Assembly: GCA_963575745.1 (NCBI GenBank)
Contig: CAUYUJ010014766.1
Coordinates: forward strand, 1-20,000
Length of the DNA stretch: 20,000 nt
Reading direction: 5' to 3'
From: Prorocentrum cordatum
Lineage: Eukaryota; Sar; Dinophyceae; Prorocentrales; Prorocentraceae
The notes below the pieces were generated by a model. The model was not told where the DNA came from, ran no database searches, and worked only from the letters and a program-made list of their open reading frames with translations. Of the stretch, positions 1 through 9,170 are shown one piece after another. Numbering within the stretch: position 1 is the stretch's first letter; each line of letters begins with the position of its first letter. A program made the translations under genes and the position numbers.

Positions 1-225
1 ACAGGGCTGTCCCGATAGCGCTCGACGTTCGCCGTCAAGCCCTGCGTGTGCGACAGGCTCGCCTGGCAGACCTTCATGGAAGAGTGCGACCACCGGCTGT
101 AGCCGTCGAAGACCTCGACCAACCGCTGGAGATGCTCCGCCGCAACCATGTTCACAAAGGAATAACCCTTGCACAGCCTTCTCTTGAAGTCCATCGGAAC
201 GTATACGAAATCGTATCCACCAGCC
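1..225 (-). CDS. Mei2-like protein, exon with 3' half of the RRM_2 domain (runs off the window)
   Basis: Read on the minus strand, this exon gives YDFVYVPMDF, then CKGYSFVNM, VFDGYSRW, KVCQASLSHTQG and a final VERYRDSPV at the window edge. These are the second half of the C-terminal RNA-recognition motif of Mei2-like proteins (RRM_2), including the RNP-1-like GYSFVNM strand. Mei2-family RRMs bind RNA, and the family is strongly expanded in dinoflagellates. The beta1-alpha1 half of the domain is missing here and lies at 17531-17334 on the same strand. An AG at 227-226 makes a plausible acceptor: exon start at 225 gives the phase needed to join the upstream half. The protein continues past position 1. 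The family call is firm; the exact splice site is inferred. Confidence 0.8.
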
Positions 226-434
226 CTCTTGGGAGCGCATGGCTGTGGAAAGTGGTGATGGGCCGCTGTGCTGTCATGTATTCCGCGTACCTCGCGTCGT
301 GCCACTTGCCTGTCCGAGCCCGTCTCCGCCATGCTGTCATGTTGGGGAGGGCTGTGACCTGTGAGAATGCGTGTGCGACACTCGGCTGTCCCTCTCCCCC
401 TTGGCCTCTCCCCCCCCTCTGGGGTCCAAGATTC

Positions 435-752
435 GGTGAGAGGGGGTGCGGGCACGAGCTCATCCGAGGTACCCACGGGGCCATCGCAGCCTCCAAGACC
501 AGTTTGAAAGGGCTGGGAAGCCCAACCAACAACTTCGCATTAGGCGAGGCCCAGCTCCAGCTCTGTTGTACCGTAGTAACGATAGTCCCAGTATTGGAAA
601 GCGAGCCATCTCAAGCAGTTTTGGTATCGATGGCAAACAATACACCTCGAACGGAAGGTGTAGTCAGATCTGGGCGGCCGGCCGCTTTGAGCCAAGCGGC
701 CGCGGGCGCACGCTCGTTCCCACTCACCTGCATCGCCCAGCTCACTTTAGAG
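435..752 (-). repeat. 3' LTR of the retrotransposon
   Basis: This is a direct repeat of 16075-16374. The part 541-752 aligns with 16165-16374 with about 18 differences by hand count. Of these, none fall in 681-752, which is identical to 16303-16374. The outer edge near 435 is fuzzy: similarity fades gradually between 540 and 435. The inner edge is sharp after TTTAGAG at 752. The terminal TG/CA usual for LTRs is not evident. Confidence 0.8.
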
Positions 753-911
753 CCGGGGGGGGAGGGAAACGAAGCGTGAGTCCGCCGCCTTTTATACAGC
801 AGGTACATCAGCTACTGTGTACAAAAGGGCAGCAAAAGGACGGGGCCATAAGTAAGGTGAACCCGCGCGCAAGTTGCCTTGCCTGCACTTTACTGTGCAT
901 ACGAGTACTCC

Positions 912-1560
912 TCAGGCGGCTGCAGACCGAGATGTCTGGCCAGCCCGATAAGGAGCATGACGCTTTAAGTCATGTTTGAAGGATTGCGTACCTCCCATGA
1001 CCTGTCGGAGCATTTCTCTGTCGATGCTCCCCTTTGTGTGACCGTCCGCGGTCATATCGCGGGTGTCACACACTTGAATACTGCGCACGACTCCTCGCTC
1101 CATCATCTGTCGTATCCAGCTGATGTCTCCTAAAGGGTACCCTCACTTGGCTTCTTCAAGCCTTTGCTTGACAAGGACTTAAAACAGACTCAGCATCTAT
1201 GCTCGAAGTGACCTTGATGCTCAGGCCACCCACTCCAAATATGTATTACAACTGAGTGGGCGTTAGCGGCCCTGCATGGAGCTCGCGCCGAGTCACGACG
1301 GTCGGATAGCAATCCTCCAAGTTGTGGGCTGCTGCGAATTTCTCTGCTAAATAGCTCGAGCGGGCCTGCAAGCGGTGAGACTTGCAGCGCGCACCGATCA
1401 AGTGAGCGACAGACTTGCCGGATGGCGTGCTTCCACGCCGCAGCAGGTTTGCCCCGCGAATACCGTAACATTTGACCTCGCCATCGGCATCTCCACTCAA
1501 GCGTCGATAACCTCTGTCGTTGTGCAGGTCAAATTCGCCCGTGGGAGTCATCGCTTAGTA
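912..1560 (-). pseudogene. Copia RNase H domain, broken
   Basis: The minus strand reads EFDLHNDRGYRRLSGDADGE, then VKCYGIRGANLLRRG, and later SSYLAEKFAAAHNLEDC. The C-terminal segment (1106-912) reads CDTRDMTADGHTKGSIDRE. This is the RNase H layout at the end of Ty1/Copia Pol: an H-x-D-x-G-Y-R strand, an acidic helix (AE), and a terminal aspartate near a T(A)D-x-x-TKG motif. RNase H removes the RNA strand during reverse transcription. The domain directly follows the reverse transcriptase, but an in-frame TAA at 1555-1557 and a TAA at 1246-1248 interrupt it, and the last segment is in another frame. Pol ends at a stop at 912. Confidence 0.75.
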
Positions 1561-2735
1561 GACGATCTTCATAGGGCAGGCCTGCAGTTTCCTGGTAATC
1601 GCGCTCAGTCGTCGCATTTGTATGTTAGTTTGTTCTTGGACACGTTGTAGAGAGACAACATAAACCATCAACCACACCTGGGTGATTCATGCATGCGCCA
1701 ATGCGCCTCTGGGGCTGACGAACACGTCTGCAACCATCTTGGATGCTTGGGTGTCGGCGTCGGCGACTGTAAGTACAGGATGTTGTATATGACGGAGCGG
1801 TTTGATGTATTCGTCTTGGTCCAACGTGACACTGCCGTCCTCATCCTCGGTATATATCACGGCACAATTGGTGCATGCGTGCACGTTGGATTTGCACTTC
1901 CCAAAGGTGTCCTCCACGCACTTGACGCACTTGTCAATGGTGTCCTCTGTGCCGGCCATATTGGTGTCATCAACGTGTTCGGCTGTGAGCAGGTTGCTGC
2001 TCGTCCGAACTCCTCGTCGTAGGACGTGTCTGAGACTTAAACCTCTCGTGGTCCTTCTGAGCTTTGGTGAGGAAGCTCGAGGTGCGTCCTTGGTGCCAGT
2101 GCCTGGCATGAGGCACTGCAAGCAGTGCTTCGATTCGTCGTGGCGCTCGAATCCTGGGAGAGTTTCGAAGCACCGTAGCCGACCCAGGCGGCTGAGTAAA
2201 GCACACCACACGTTCTTTGTCACCAGTTGCCACAGCAAGCTCCTGGTAGGTCAACCCTTCGAGGATGGCCATGTTGATCTCGAGGGAAGCAGTGGCCCTT
2301 TGCTTCTTGCACGCTGCCGCGCTTGCGAGCAACCTCTGGCTTGGCCGCCGCGCTGTTCCCGAGAAGGTTTCCACGTCGAAGGCTTCAGGGCCCATGAAAC
2401 CTCGAATCACCAGGCGCAATCCGATGGTCCGCCCCGTCTCGCCCTTCTCGTTCTTCACAAACTTCCAGTTGTACACGACCTCGAAGTCATGATGTTTGGC
2501 GCTTGAGAATGTCTTGAATTTGGATACACTTGTTGTCAAACCATGTATTGAGTTCAGTGTACAGGGCTTTCGATACTCTGTCGGGATTCGCCTGGGCGTC
2601 AGCCTTCGCGAGGAGGTCGTCTTCCTTGACGACCGCAGCTCGCTTTGCAGCGGCGGCAATATATACTCGCATGGTGGCAGCACGGTCGGCATCTAATGTC
2701 CTGTGCTGTTGTTCGGATAGGACTACCTTTGACAT
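1561..2735 (-). pseudogene. Copia-type reverse transcriptase (RVT_2), broken
   Basis: Segments in three frames together cover the RVT_2 domain. They include ALYTELNTWFDNKCIQIQD (near 2550), YNWKFVKNEKGE and LRLVIRGF (near 2430), EINMAILEGLTYQEL (near 2270), and CLQCLMPGTGTKDAPRA (near 2110). The catalytic motif is HVDD at 1966-1977, equivalent to YVDD of other Copia elements. In motif A the conserved aspartate is a glutamate (codon 2279-2281). Frames change near 2500 and near 2155, and a TGA at 1687-1689 cuts off the last part, which continues in frame with VWLMVYVVSLQRVQ. The enzyme would copy element RNA into DNA; this copy is dead as sequenced. The domain identification is confident. Confidence 0.85.
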
Positions 2736-3503
2736 TTCAGCCGTAATGCAGAACTTAAATATTGTCCGTTTTCGTCTGGGTCCAGTCCGTTACTGCAGTC
2801 TTCGACCGTGGGGCACGCTGGGACATGATACGTCTCTTCGATGTCGGAGTCGTGTGGGTGCCCCCACTTAGGCAGGTGTTCCCGCTGTTCTTCAGCTACA
2901 GTGATCAGCACACTGTTGTCTGGAATCATTTGCGTGGGTACTGTGAAAAGGTCCTCTAGTGGAGTTGCCTCCAGTAGTTCCCGTTCATCGGGTAGTTCTG
3001 TATGCCACACTTCCATAATATGTGCCTTGAGGTCCGCCTCCGATTCCTCATGTACCGTGGGAAACTGTCCATCCTCATGGGGTGGTTCGGCTTCTGGGGC
3101 TTCTCTTGCGGTTCCGTCCTGTGTCGGTATAACCTCCAATTCCTCAAACTTTGTCACGTCCTGGTCAAAGCCCGATTGAGGTTTGGTGGACTTCAGGCAC
3201 TGGATGATTCTCGAATCCGCTAATCCAGTTATATCATGAATGTTAAGAGCGGCGCCTTCTGCTTCATACTCGTGAAACCCTGGATTCGCATCGTTGCCAT
3301 AGTGGACCAATGTGCATGTGTCGGCGCAGGCCACCGGAGGTAGCTTGTGGATACTCTTGGCTAACCTAACAGATACTACATTCTCGATGCGGAAGGAGTT
3401 TCTGATAAGGTATTGTAAAGCCATATGTACCGTAGGAGATAGTCGGTTTGCACATGTCATCTGAAGCGTCACTTTCCTGGTTGGGACATAGCCACATGTC
3501 ATA
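2736..3503 (-). pseudogene. Acidic Pol linker between integrase and reverse transcriptase
   Basis: One open frame of about 260 residues is rich in Glu, Asp and Pro (for example APEAEPPHEDGQFPTVHEE). It sits where Copia polyproteins carry a variable, disordered linker between integrase and reverse transcriptase. A start at 3502 is unlikely to be real: the frame is open further upstream through the stem-loop repeat at 3504-3517, and the upstream integrase tail is in another frame. A small segment near the N-terminal side (LPPVACADTCTLVHYGND) is more ordered. I recognise no enzymatic domain. Confidence 0.6.
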
Positions 3504-3517
3504 GCAGGTCTCCCCGC
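3504..3517 (-). repeat. GNNA stem-loop repeat, copy 1
   Basis: Coding-strand RNA: GCGGG-GAGA-CCUGC, stem intact with one G-U pair, GNRA-type loop. It lies at the junction of the integrase tail frame (reads YLRGDLL, then stop) and the linker frame, where it reads PAGRPA. Confidence 0.75.
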
Positions 3518-4637
3518 AGGTAGACTGAGCCAATCTCCCTTGCAATCAAAGCGTCAACGTAAAGTGAATGTCGCGCATCGCTGTATTGTACCTGAACGCC
3601 GCGGTTCCCTACTCGAATGATGCCTTGACCCCTGTCGGGAACATGTCTTACGACCGGGAACGGGCCATTCCAGCCTCCCCAGTCGTCCTTCGTGGTGGTG
3701 GGGCGATGGTAATCAACTAGATCTCCATCATCGTAGTAGTGCTGACCGGTGAGAGTTGTCCTAGTACGTAATGCACGATTGGTCTTGGCTGCTGCAGAGG
3801 CCGTGTGATAGCTTCAATGCATACCTTGCGTATCATCTGTTATCGAGAATGATCCGACGCCCCCGTCGGCTGCTCGAGATCCAGGGTAGGCAAGTCAGGA
3901 CGCAGTGCCGGTCGCCGTCTAAGGGGGGCGTTGCATGGAGACACCTCATTGTAAAAAGTGAACGCGCTGGCGGCAAACAAGGCTTCATGCAGTAGTCGTA
4001 TGAACACAAGAGGTTCGTCTAACCATGACATGGCATGAAACGAAGTAGATGGCGCAGTGTGCCATTTCTGGCATCGGTCGTCGTAGCGCGTTGTCCACGC
4101 GCGCGTATCTTTAGTTCAGTGCCTTTTGCCTTAAGGGCTGCTTCCGCAGCGTCTTTCTTGAGGGCGCCCCCTCCGTCGGAGTAGAGTACCTTTGCGCGTC
4201 CAAAGCGCATCCAGCACTGATGGTACGCGTCCAGAACACTGGTCATTGTCTTGTCCGGTATCTCCATTCCAGTAGCACAGCGAATGCAACGATCGATGAT
4301 CTGACATATGTCAGGTTCTTGTTTGTAGAACAGAAAGTCACATTCAACTTCTTCGTGGAACTTGCCAGGCAGTGCAGTAGATGGCATAACCGTATGCCCC
4401 AGCTTGTCCCAAGCCCAGCACTCCCGACACGTGCCGCAGACATCTTTGATCAGGTTGAGTCTGACGTTGTGCAGACCTATCTTGGTTAAGGTGAGTCTCA
4501 CCTTAGGCTTTTTCTCATGGAACCAACGCCAATGTAGCTTCCGCGGCTCGCGTGTTACCACGCTTTGATCAAGGCTTAAGTTTTGTAGAGTGACTTGTAC
4601 GTCGAAACTTGACCAGTCTGGAAGTCGTGGGCGTGCA

Positions 4638-4651
4638 GCAGGTTTACCCGC
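4638..4651 (-). repeat. GNNA stem-loop repeat, copy 2 (UAAA loop)
   Basis: GCGGG-UAAA-CCUGC, reading PPAGKPAA in the Pro-rich integrase leader. It is the only copy whose loop does not start with G. Confidence 0.7.
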
Positions 4652-4751
4652 AGGTGGCGGTGAAGGTGGATATCCTCCTTGCTGTCGGCCACATCTGACT
4701 CTGATCTGTGGCAGTCGGATGTGGCCATCCGAACTACCCACTCCGCTCGAG

Positions 4752-4765
4752 GCAGGTTGCCCCGC
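4752..4765 (-). repeat. GNNA stem-loop repeat, copy 3
   Basis: GCGGG-GCAA-CCUGC, reading AAGQPASS in the integrase leader. Confidence 0.75.
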
Positions 4766-5537
4766 AGCAGGTTCAGCAGCATGTATGCCTACTGTAATGT
4801 CGTGGCTACTGGCGCCCGCTGCGGGCCCGGCTCTAGAGCCGGGTCTTGGTGCTCGTAGCCGCACAAGTGGTGGTGCGGCTTGTGCCTCGGGAGGTGGTGC
4901 TGCTGGTTCATCAGGAGCTGGTGGTGCTGGTCCGTGATTCTCGGGCAGTTTCCAAGGTTTGGCAAACTTGTATTTGCTTGGTGTCCGTACATGGCCAGGA
5001 TTGTTCTGGCTGTAGCTATTCTTACAGCTCGGACATTCCCAATGGTAGTCTTCCTTATCGTACCACCTGCAATGCTTAGGGTTTCTGTCATGTGAGGGAG
5101 AGCGCATGTTCACATTATCCGCGCATGCAGGACATCCTAACCCTCCCGAGGGTGGTCTCGTGATCGACCCGCCAGGTTGCCGAGGGATAGTTGGACCGTT
5201 GACATCAAATCCCCTCACGTTAATAACTAGCACGGTGGAAGAATCAGGGTGACCATGAATGGGATCACGGTCTACTCGGAATAGATCGCGTGCGATCTGA
5301 ACTGCATCGACGAAAAAGAAACTGCACCCTTGACGTCTACTGTGCAGCCATGGACAGTTCTTCGTTGCATACCAATGCATGTTGCTGATGGCCAGAACAT
5401 CGCTTTCGTTCGAAAAAAGTAAGTCGAAGGCGGTGGTTGGCCATAATGTCGGTCGGTTTTCGCATCGATGCCCCATGGGAATCACGTAAGCCAGTCGTAC
5501 ATTGACCCATGTGCACTTTGCAAGTGCCCTTGCATGT

Positions 5538-5635
5538 AAAAAAAATCTGACAAAAAATAATAAAAAAAAAACGGAAAAAAAACAAAAAAATCAATAAAAA
5601 ATAATAAAAAAATACAGAAAGAAAGAAGAAAAGAA
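5538..5635 (+). repeat. A-rich low-complexity tract interrupting module B
   Basis: About 98 bases are mostly runs of A on the plus strand, separated by single T, C or G, and end in GAAAGAAAGAAGAAAAG. The surrounding DNA is GC-rich, so this stands out sharply. On the coding strand it is a poly-U/pyrimidine stretch that would encode Phe-rich nonsense, and it splits the methyltransferase-like domain. It may be an expanded polypyrimidine tract or the remnant of a poly(A)-tailed insertion. Confidence 0.9.
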
Positions 5636-6091
5636 TGCATGTAGCCAATGTGGCGCATGGCCGTGTCTGATTCATTCAGGTACCCACTGGTTGTTCTCGT
5701 GAGCCAAGCCGTCGAAGGTCGTTTTGACGTGTGGCAACTTTCCCACATAACTTGATATGTGGAGGATCTTTGTTACGGTGTTCATGCCAAGTGTCATAGT
5801 TGAATTGGGAGTTGAAGTAGGAAGGTCGTCCAATCGTTCTGCAGTTGGGTTGTAGTATGACAACACTGACAAAACACACGTCTAGGTAGTGTATCACTGC
5901 ATCCTGGACATCCTTGCTTCCAAAATCACCATATGAGCGTTTGTCTATTTGTACGGCCGGAAGACAAACCTCGACTGAATGCTAGCTGCGATATACATCC
6001 ACTTCCTCCACACAATTTCAACATATCAACCTTGTTGTGTCGTTCATAGCTTAACGTTGGGATAATGGCGGAAACGTCTGCGTATGTTTCA

Positions 6092-6105
6092 GCAGGTAGC
6101 CCCGC
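6092..6105 (-). repeat. GNNA stem-loop repeat, copy 4
   Basis: GCGGG-GCUA-CCUGC, reading LPAGLPAE just before module B. Confidence 0.75.
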
Positions 6106-6436
6106 AGGTAATGTGATGAAGGTTTCGCTTTCCGTGTCGGAGTCAAGGGGGGCGTCGGTGTAGTGCGCGCTACATCCGAGACCTTTGAGGTCATCGCCGC
6201 AGTCGCCGTTGCCTTCTTCGACCACCTCGGGTATCTTGCGTGGCATGATGCCCGCTGCTTGGTCGGCTTTATGTTTTTCTTTTTGTTTGATTCGGGCATC
6301 CGGTAGTTTTTCTGTTGCAGGGCCCCCGGTGAACTTAGCGTCGGAAATTCGGGAATGGAGGGGGCACGCGGCCGCGCTCAAGCGAAGGGGGAGGGAGACG
6401 ATCGTCATCGACGAACGCAACTCGCCTTGGGCGTGG

Positions 6437-7441
6437 TCACTGGTCCTCTTGTCCGATGAGGACCGTTTCTGGCGGCTCCCAGTATAACCGAGTACGAATA
6501 TTTGTCACAGCATTCGGCAACGGTGCACTGTAATTGTACCCGATAGGCTGGTCCTGGATCTCGATGTCTTGCATAATCTGATTGCCGCCAAGGCTCGTCG
6601 TTGCCCGTCTTGCGATATGGCCCCATCCAGGGCCATTCTGTGGAGACTGAACATAAGTTCGAGCTCCTTTGACCACGCGTGTGTGAATGCTAAGGTGTAC
6701 AGCAACTTGCGTGGCTTCTCTTTGTTTTGTGTAGACCCACTTGGTCAATCAATCCCGCGGTCATGATAGCCAATGTTCTGTTGCGCCATTCTGCCATCTG
6801 AGCACCTTGGCCATGCCGGTCCAATTCATGCTCATCAAGCTGGGCAGGTGCCCCTGCAGTTTGACGCGTACATCTCCACGAGTAAGTTGGGATGCGCGCG
6901 CAGGTAGTTGCCACTTGCAGATATGATCCGCTAGGCAACAACTTGAACGGTCGCATTTCAAACCGACATGGCAGCATCGCATACGCATGACCTGCAAGTC
7001 TAGATCTTCGAAGGCATCTCGCATGGGACCCTGTTTCCAGAAATAACCTGGCGGTCCCACAAGTACCATAGACATACGTAAAGCCCGAGCCTTAGTCATC
7101 ATATCCTGGATGCGTTGATAATGTGGCCCTGCCCGCTTCCCAGGCAACCTGACGCGCCAGTCAGCGGGCGTTGCCACCCATAGCACTTGATAGTCCCCCG
7201 AGAGTAGAGCACCCAAATACTGTGTACCAGTGGAGGTCATAACCTCTGTATGTGTGGTGCGGTCGCACATGTAACCACGAGCTCGGAGTTCAGCGCAAGC
7301 TGTCCGTATGTCCTCAATGACAAGTGCACGAGAATGATAATGGCGCGAAGAGCGTTCATTTGCTGCAGCGGCCACACAGCCGGGTCCGCTGCTGTCCTTG
7401 GCAGCCGCGCTGCCGGGCTTGCCAGTGTCCCTGGCGCGCAC
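6437..7441 (-). pseudogene. Rossmann-like module A of the polyprotein, broken
   Basis: The first frame reads YLGALLSGDYQVLWVATPAD, PHYQRIQDMMTKARALRMS and MVLVGPPGYFWKQGPMRDAF (near 7220-7030), then MRCCHVGLKCD. The reading frame changes near 6960 to LPSGSYLQVATTCARIPTYS and then RNRTLAIMTAGLIDQVGLH (to about 6740). A third frame reads PGWGHIARRATTSLGGNQIM and TNIRTRLYWEPPE (to about 6450). A hydrophobic strand ending in a PP turn, followed by a conserved Cys/Gly/Leu strand, is similar in layout to the second half of module B. This may be a duplicated, degenerate methyltransferase-like fold. I cannot name it with certainty. One stem-loop repeat (6844-6857) lies in its tail. Confidence 0.45.
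6844..6857 (-). repeat. GNNA stem-loop repeat, copy 5
   Basis: GCAGG-GGCA-CCUGC, a fully Watson-Crick stem. It reads TAGAPAQ in the frame that follows the module A shift. Confidence 0.75.
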
Positions 7442-7661
7442 AGCCGGCGCCTGGGAGAAGAATGAGAGTTTCCCCGCGCTAGATGACAGAGCCTGAATGT
7501 TCGGCCTGTCGGAGCAAGCGCGGGCGGCCGTGGCACGCGCCTGCCCCCGTCACTGGTTTTCAAGCGATGGGGGCGCCCAAATGCCCGTGCCATGCTGCGC
7601 TGCTGAGCCGCTGCTCGAAGTGAAGATGTCGAACTTCTCAGCGGCATCATCCCCTCCTCCC

Positions 7662-7675
7662 GCAGGTCTCCCTGC
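7662..7675 (-). repeat. GNNA stem-loop repeat, copy 6
   Basis: GCAGG-GAGA-CCUGC, a fully Watson-Crick stem, reading KAGRPAGG. Confidence 0.75.
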
Positions 7676-7924
7676 CTTTGCATCGGGCGGCATCCACTTG
7701 CCGCCCTCCTCGTAGATGGCCTGATAGACCTTCGCCTGCAAGTTCCGCAAAGCGAAGTCCTGGTCGGCCGGTGTGGGGATACTCCCGAAAGACGTGTCCC
7801 TTTGAAGCCAAGTCTTCAAAGTGCTATTCAACAAAGACTGGATCGTGAAAGCAAGCGTCTCTTCCTTGATGGAGAAGCTGATGCCCCTGGTATCCTGAGA
7901 CATCATGCATGGGCATCGCTCATC

Positions 7925-7938
7925 GCAGGTGCCCCCGC
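7925..7938 (-). repeat. GNNA stem-loop repeat, copy 7
   Basis: GCGGG-GGCA-CCUGC, reading SAGAPAM, 10 bases from copy 8. Confidence 0.75.
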
Positions 7939-7948
7939 ACTGCTCGAA

Positions 7949-7962
7949 GCAAGTTGCCCCGC
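7949..7962 (-). repeat. GNNA stem-loop repeat, copy 8
   Basis: GCGGG-GCAA-CUUGC, reading DAGQLASS. One extra C-to-U change turns a G-C pair into G-U, so the RNA stem still forms. Confidence 0.65.
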
Positions 7963-8119
7963 GTCTGGCTCCGTGCCAGCTACCTCCTTGACGAGCAGCG
8001 GGGCATCCTCGCAGTGAGGATTGGCCATGATAGTAAACGGCATCAATCTCTTGTCCTCAGCTGCGGCCCCGTGCTCGTCGACCTTAAGTGCCAGGTGCCC
8101 TGAAGGCGCTTTCATCAAG

Positions 8120-8870
8120 TCAAGTACTCTGGCACCCTTCCCAGGAAAGGAGCATGTGCATCTCAGAGCCGGGGATGACCGTCTTCTCGTGCCCCTGCTC
8201 CAGAATCAGGATCGCCCTCAAATTAGACACTCCTCAGACCCGGGATAGCAAGGATATTTTGCCCTGAGCCCTCAGCCACGCTAGCTGAGTAGGTGTCAAG
8301 TCTCGGAACAGCAGGTGTCCCCGCCAGATCTCCTTCTTCCTTGCACGCAATTTTGCAGTGCACGGACTGCAAGGACTTGTCGCACACAGCGGCACCATGT
8401 CCAACTCCAGACACGTAGAGCCTCTTCGACAGGATCAGCATCTTGATATCGTGTCCATGAGAGCGGGATACGCGTTCAAACGTCTGTGCCGTTTTCAGAC
8501 CAATGATGTTGATGTTGCTGCCGATGACCAGAAGGATCGTCAGCATCCCATCCACCATGGATCCACTGTTTGCGGCCAGGGCCAATTCATGGCGTTCTCC
8601 GACTATTCCTGGCACTTCCGACAGTGTTATGTCATGCGTACCCTTGCGACGCCTCTGCTCCAGCACCCAGTCGTTGCTTGTCAGAGACGTGAAAACGTTT
8701 ATGCATCCGCGGGCCCCCTCGTCAGTAATGGGGTTCTTCTCGGAAATCCAAGCCGTAGGATCCTCGTCAGGCATGTGTGGGTGCGGTGCAGATGCGAGCA
8801 TGAACGTATCCTCGTCAGCACGCATGCCTATCTGGCCATCTGTGTTTGCCATCAACACAGCGTGTAGCAT
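8120..8870 (-). pseudogene. Retroelement aspartic protease, catalytic Asp lost
   Basis: MVDGMLTILLVIGSNINIIG aligns with the active-site loop of retropepsins (hydrophobics, then D-x-G-S/T). Here the catalytic Asp position is Val (GTC at 8526-8528, one base from GAC). Downstream come KRLYVSGVGHGAAVCDKSLQ (flap region) and ILAIPGLRS, the hydrophobic-hydrophobic-Gly loop. The frame then shifts near 8225 to ILILEQGHEKTVIPGSEMHM and meets a TGA near 8120. Retropepsins cleave Gag-Pol into mature proteins, so this copy could not. The preceding 110 residues are an unrecognised linker. A stem-loop repeat at 8311-8324 sits within the domain, in the stretch between flap and C-terminal loop. Confidence 0.7.
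8311..8324 (-). repeat. GNNA stem-loop repeat, copy 9
   Basis: GCGGG-GACA-CCUGC, reading LAGTPAV within the protease region. Confidence 0.75.
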
Positions 8871-9068
8871 GTCGCGCTCGGGTATCGCCGCTGCGTAGGC
8901 TCACCGGGCTCTCCGTCCTGCGCTGGCTGCGCGGGCGGATGTCTCTCCCATATGGCATGTATACTGCATGTGCGTGGAGCTTGAAGCCACTGCGCGCTCC
9001 TCTCGGTGGCTCTTCCCATTCGCCTCAGCCACATATCACTGGCCGGCAACGCGGCAGGTATAGTCGTA

Positions 9069-9082
9069 GCAGGTGTCCCTGC
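9069..9082 (-). repeat. GNNA stem-loop repeat, copy 10
   Basis: GCAGG-GACA-CCUGC, a fully Watson-Crick stem, reading NAGTPAT in the tail after the RING finger. Confidence 0.75.
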
Positions 9083-9170
9083 GTTGTTGGCTGTCTCCGC
9101 TATCAATGGCGTAGGCGCATCCATAGCAGGCGTGGTGGCTGCTGTCGCCTGCACCACATTGGCTGATGAA

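Larger units (their letters stand above)
3504..5345 (-). pseudogene. Copia-type integrase with zinc-binding and Pro-rich leader, broken
   Basis: The leader has Cys/His pairs (GCPACADN, then PKHCRWYD, WECPSCKNSYSQNNPGH) near 5150-4990, followed by a Pro/Ala-rich stretch. DWSSFDVQVTL then leads to DVCGTCRECWAWDK (near 4440), the pre-core zinc motif. The rve core follows: VECDFLFY (first Asp, near 4340) and LYSDGGG (second Asp, near 4180). The third acidic position reads TTTDARNGTLRH (near 4070), where I would expect Glu. The frame changes near 4025 to LLHEALFAASAFTFYNEVSP (to about 3840). Another frame from about 3775 to 3500 reads GDLVDYHRP, GWNGPFPVV and QGIIRVGNR, the SH3-like C-terminal DNA-binding region. 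Integrase inserts element DNA into the genome. Confidence 0.82.
5346..6420 (-). pseudogene. Methyltransferase-like Rossmann domain in the Pol region (module B), broken
   Basis: MLKLCGGSGCISQLAFSRGL (near 6030-5970) resembles the SAM-binding motif I of methyltransferases. VVILQPNCRTIG (5852-5830) resembles motif IV of C5-cytosine methyltransferases (PPCxxxG), and SREQPVG (near 5700) resembles the ENP motif. After an A-rich insertion, TGLRDSHGASMRKPTDIMAN and RKRCSGHQQHA (to about 5370) look like the domain's C-terminal part. The frame shifts near 5960 and a TGA lies at 5676-5678. Upstream (6420-6100) is an acidic linker with one stem-loop repeat. Capture of cytosine methyltransferases by retrotransposons is known, including in dinoflagellates. 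The fold is inferred from motifs only, and the first Pro of PPC is Gln and the second Pro is followed by Asn, so activity is doubtful. Confidence 0.5.
7442..8119 (-). pseudogene. Unrecognised polyprotein linker between protease and module A
   Basis: Two open frames are joined by an ATGA overlap near 7905. The upstream frame (8118-7903) reads KRLMPFTIMANPHCEDAPLL and carries two stem-loop repeats 24 bases apart. The downstream frame (7906-7550) reads SFSIKEETLAFTIQSLLNST and LQAKVYQAIYEEGGKWMPPD. It looks helical and evenly composed, and carries one more repeat. It continues in another frame to 7442. I recognise no family; it is placed between protease and module A in the polyprotein. Confidence 0.45.

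Noticed and set aside
684-700. TTGGCTCAA in the LTR, matching the end of the dinoflagellate spliced leader
   Set aside because: Only nine bases match and the rest of the leader is absent; expected by chance fairly often.
48-979. Two long plus-strand frames over the host exon and left LTR
   Set aside because: They run antisense to the RRM_2 exon and across the LTR; the similar frame at 16064-16264 is just the LTR repeat.
1443-1457. GCAGGTTTGCCCCGC, resembling the stem-loop repeat
   Set aside because: It has a five-base loop and reads as GANLLRRG of the RNase H domain, so it is probably ordinary coding sequence.
1576-1585. GCAGGCCTGC perfect palindrome
   Set aside because: It has no loop and falls in reverse transcriptase/RNase H connecting sequence; a 10-base palindrome is not unusual in 20 kb.
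1802-2506. Plus-strand frame of 234 codons, and others such as 8358-8867 and 13412-14065
   Set aside because: They are antisense to recognisable minus-strand domains and have no recognisable motifs.
5171-5186. GCCAGGTTGCCGAGGG, and GGCAACCTG near 7143, as further or inverted copies
   Set aside because: The stems do not form, and the second is in the opposite orientation to all real copies.
9126-9152. 7-bp inverted repeat GCAGGCG/CGCCTGC with a 13-base loop
   Set aside because: The loop is long and unrelated; it lies in an Ala/Thr-rich repeat-like stretch and could be chance.
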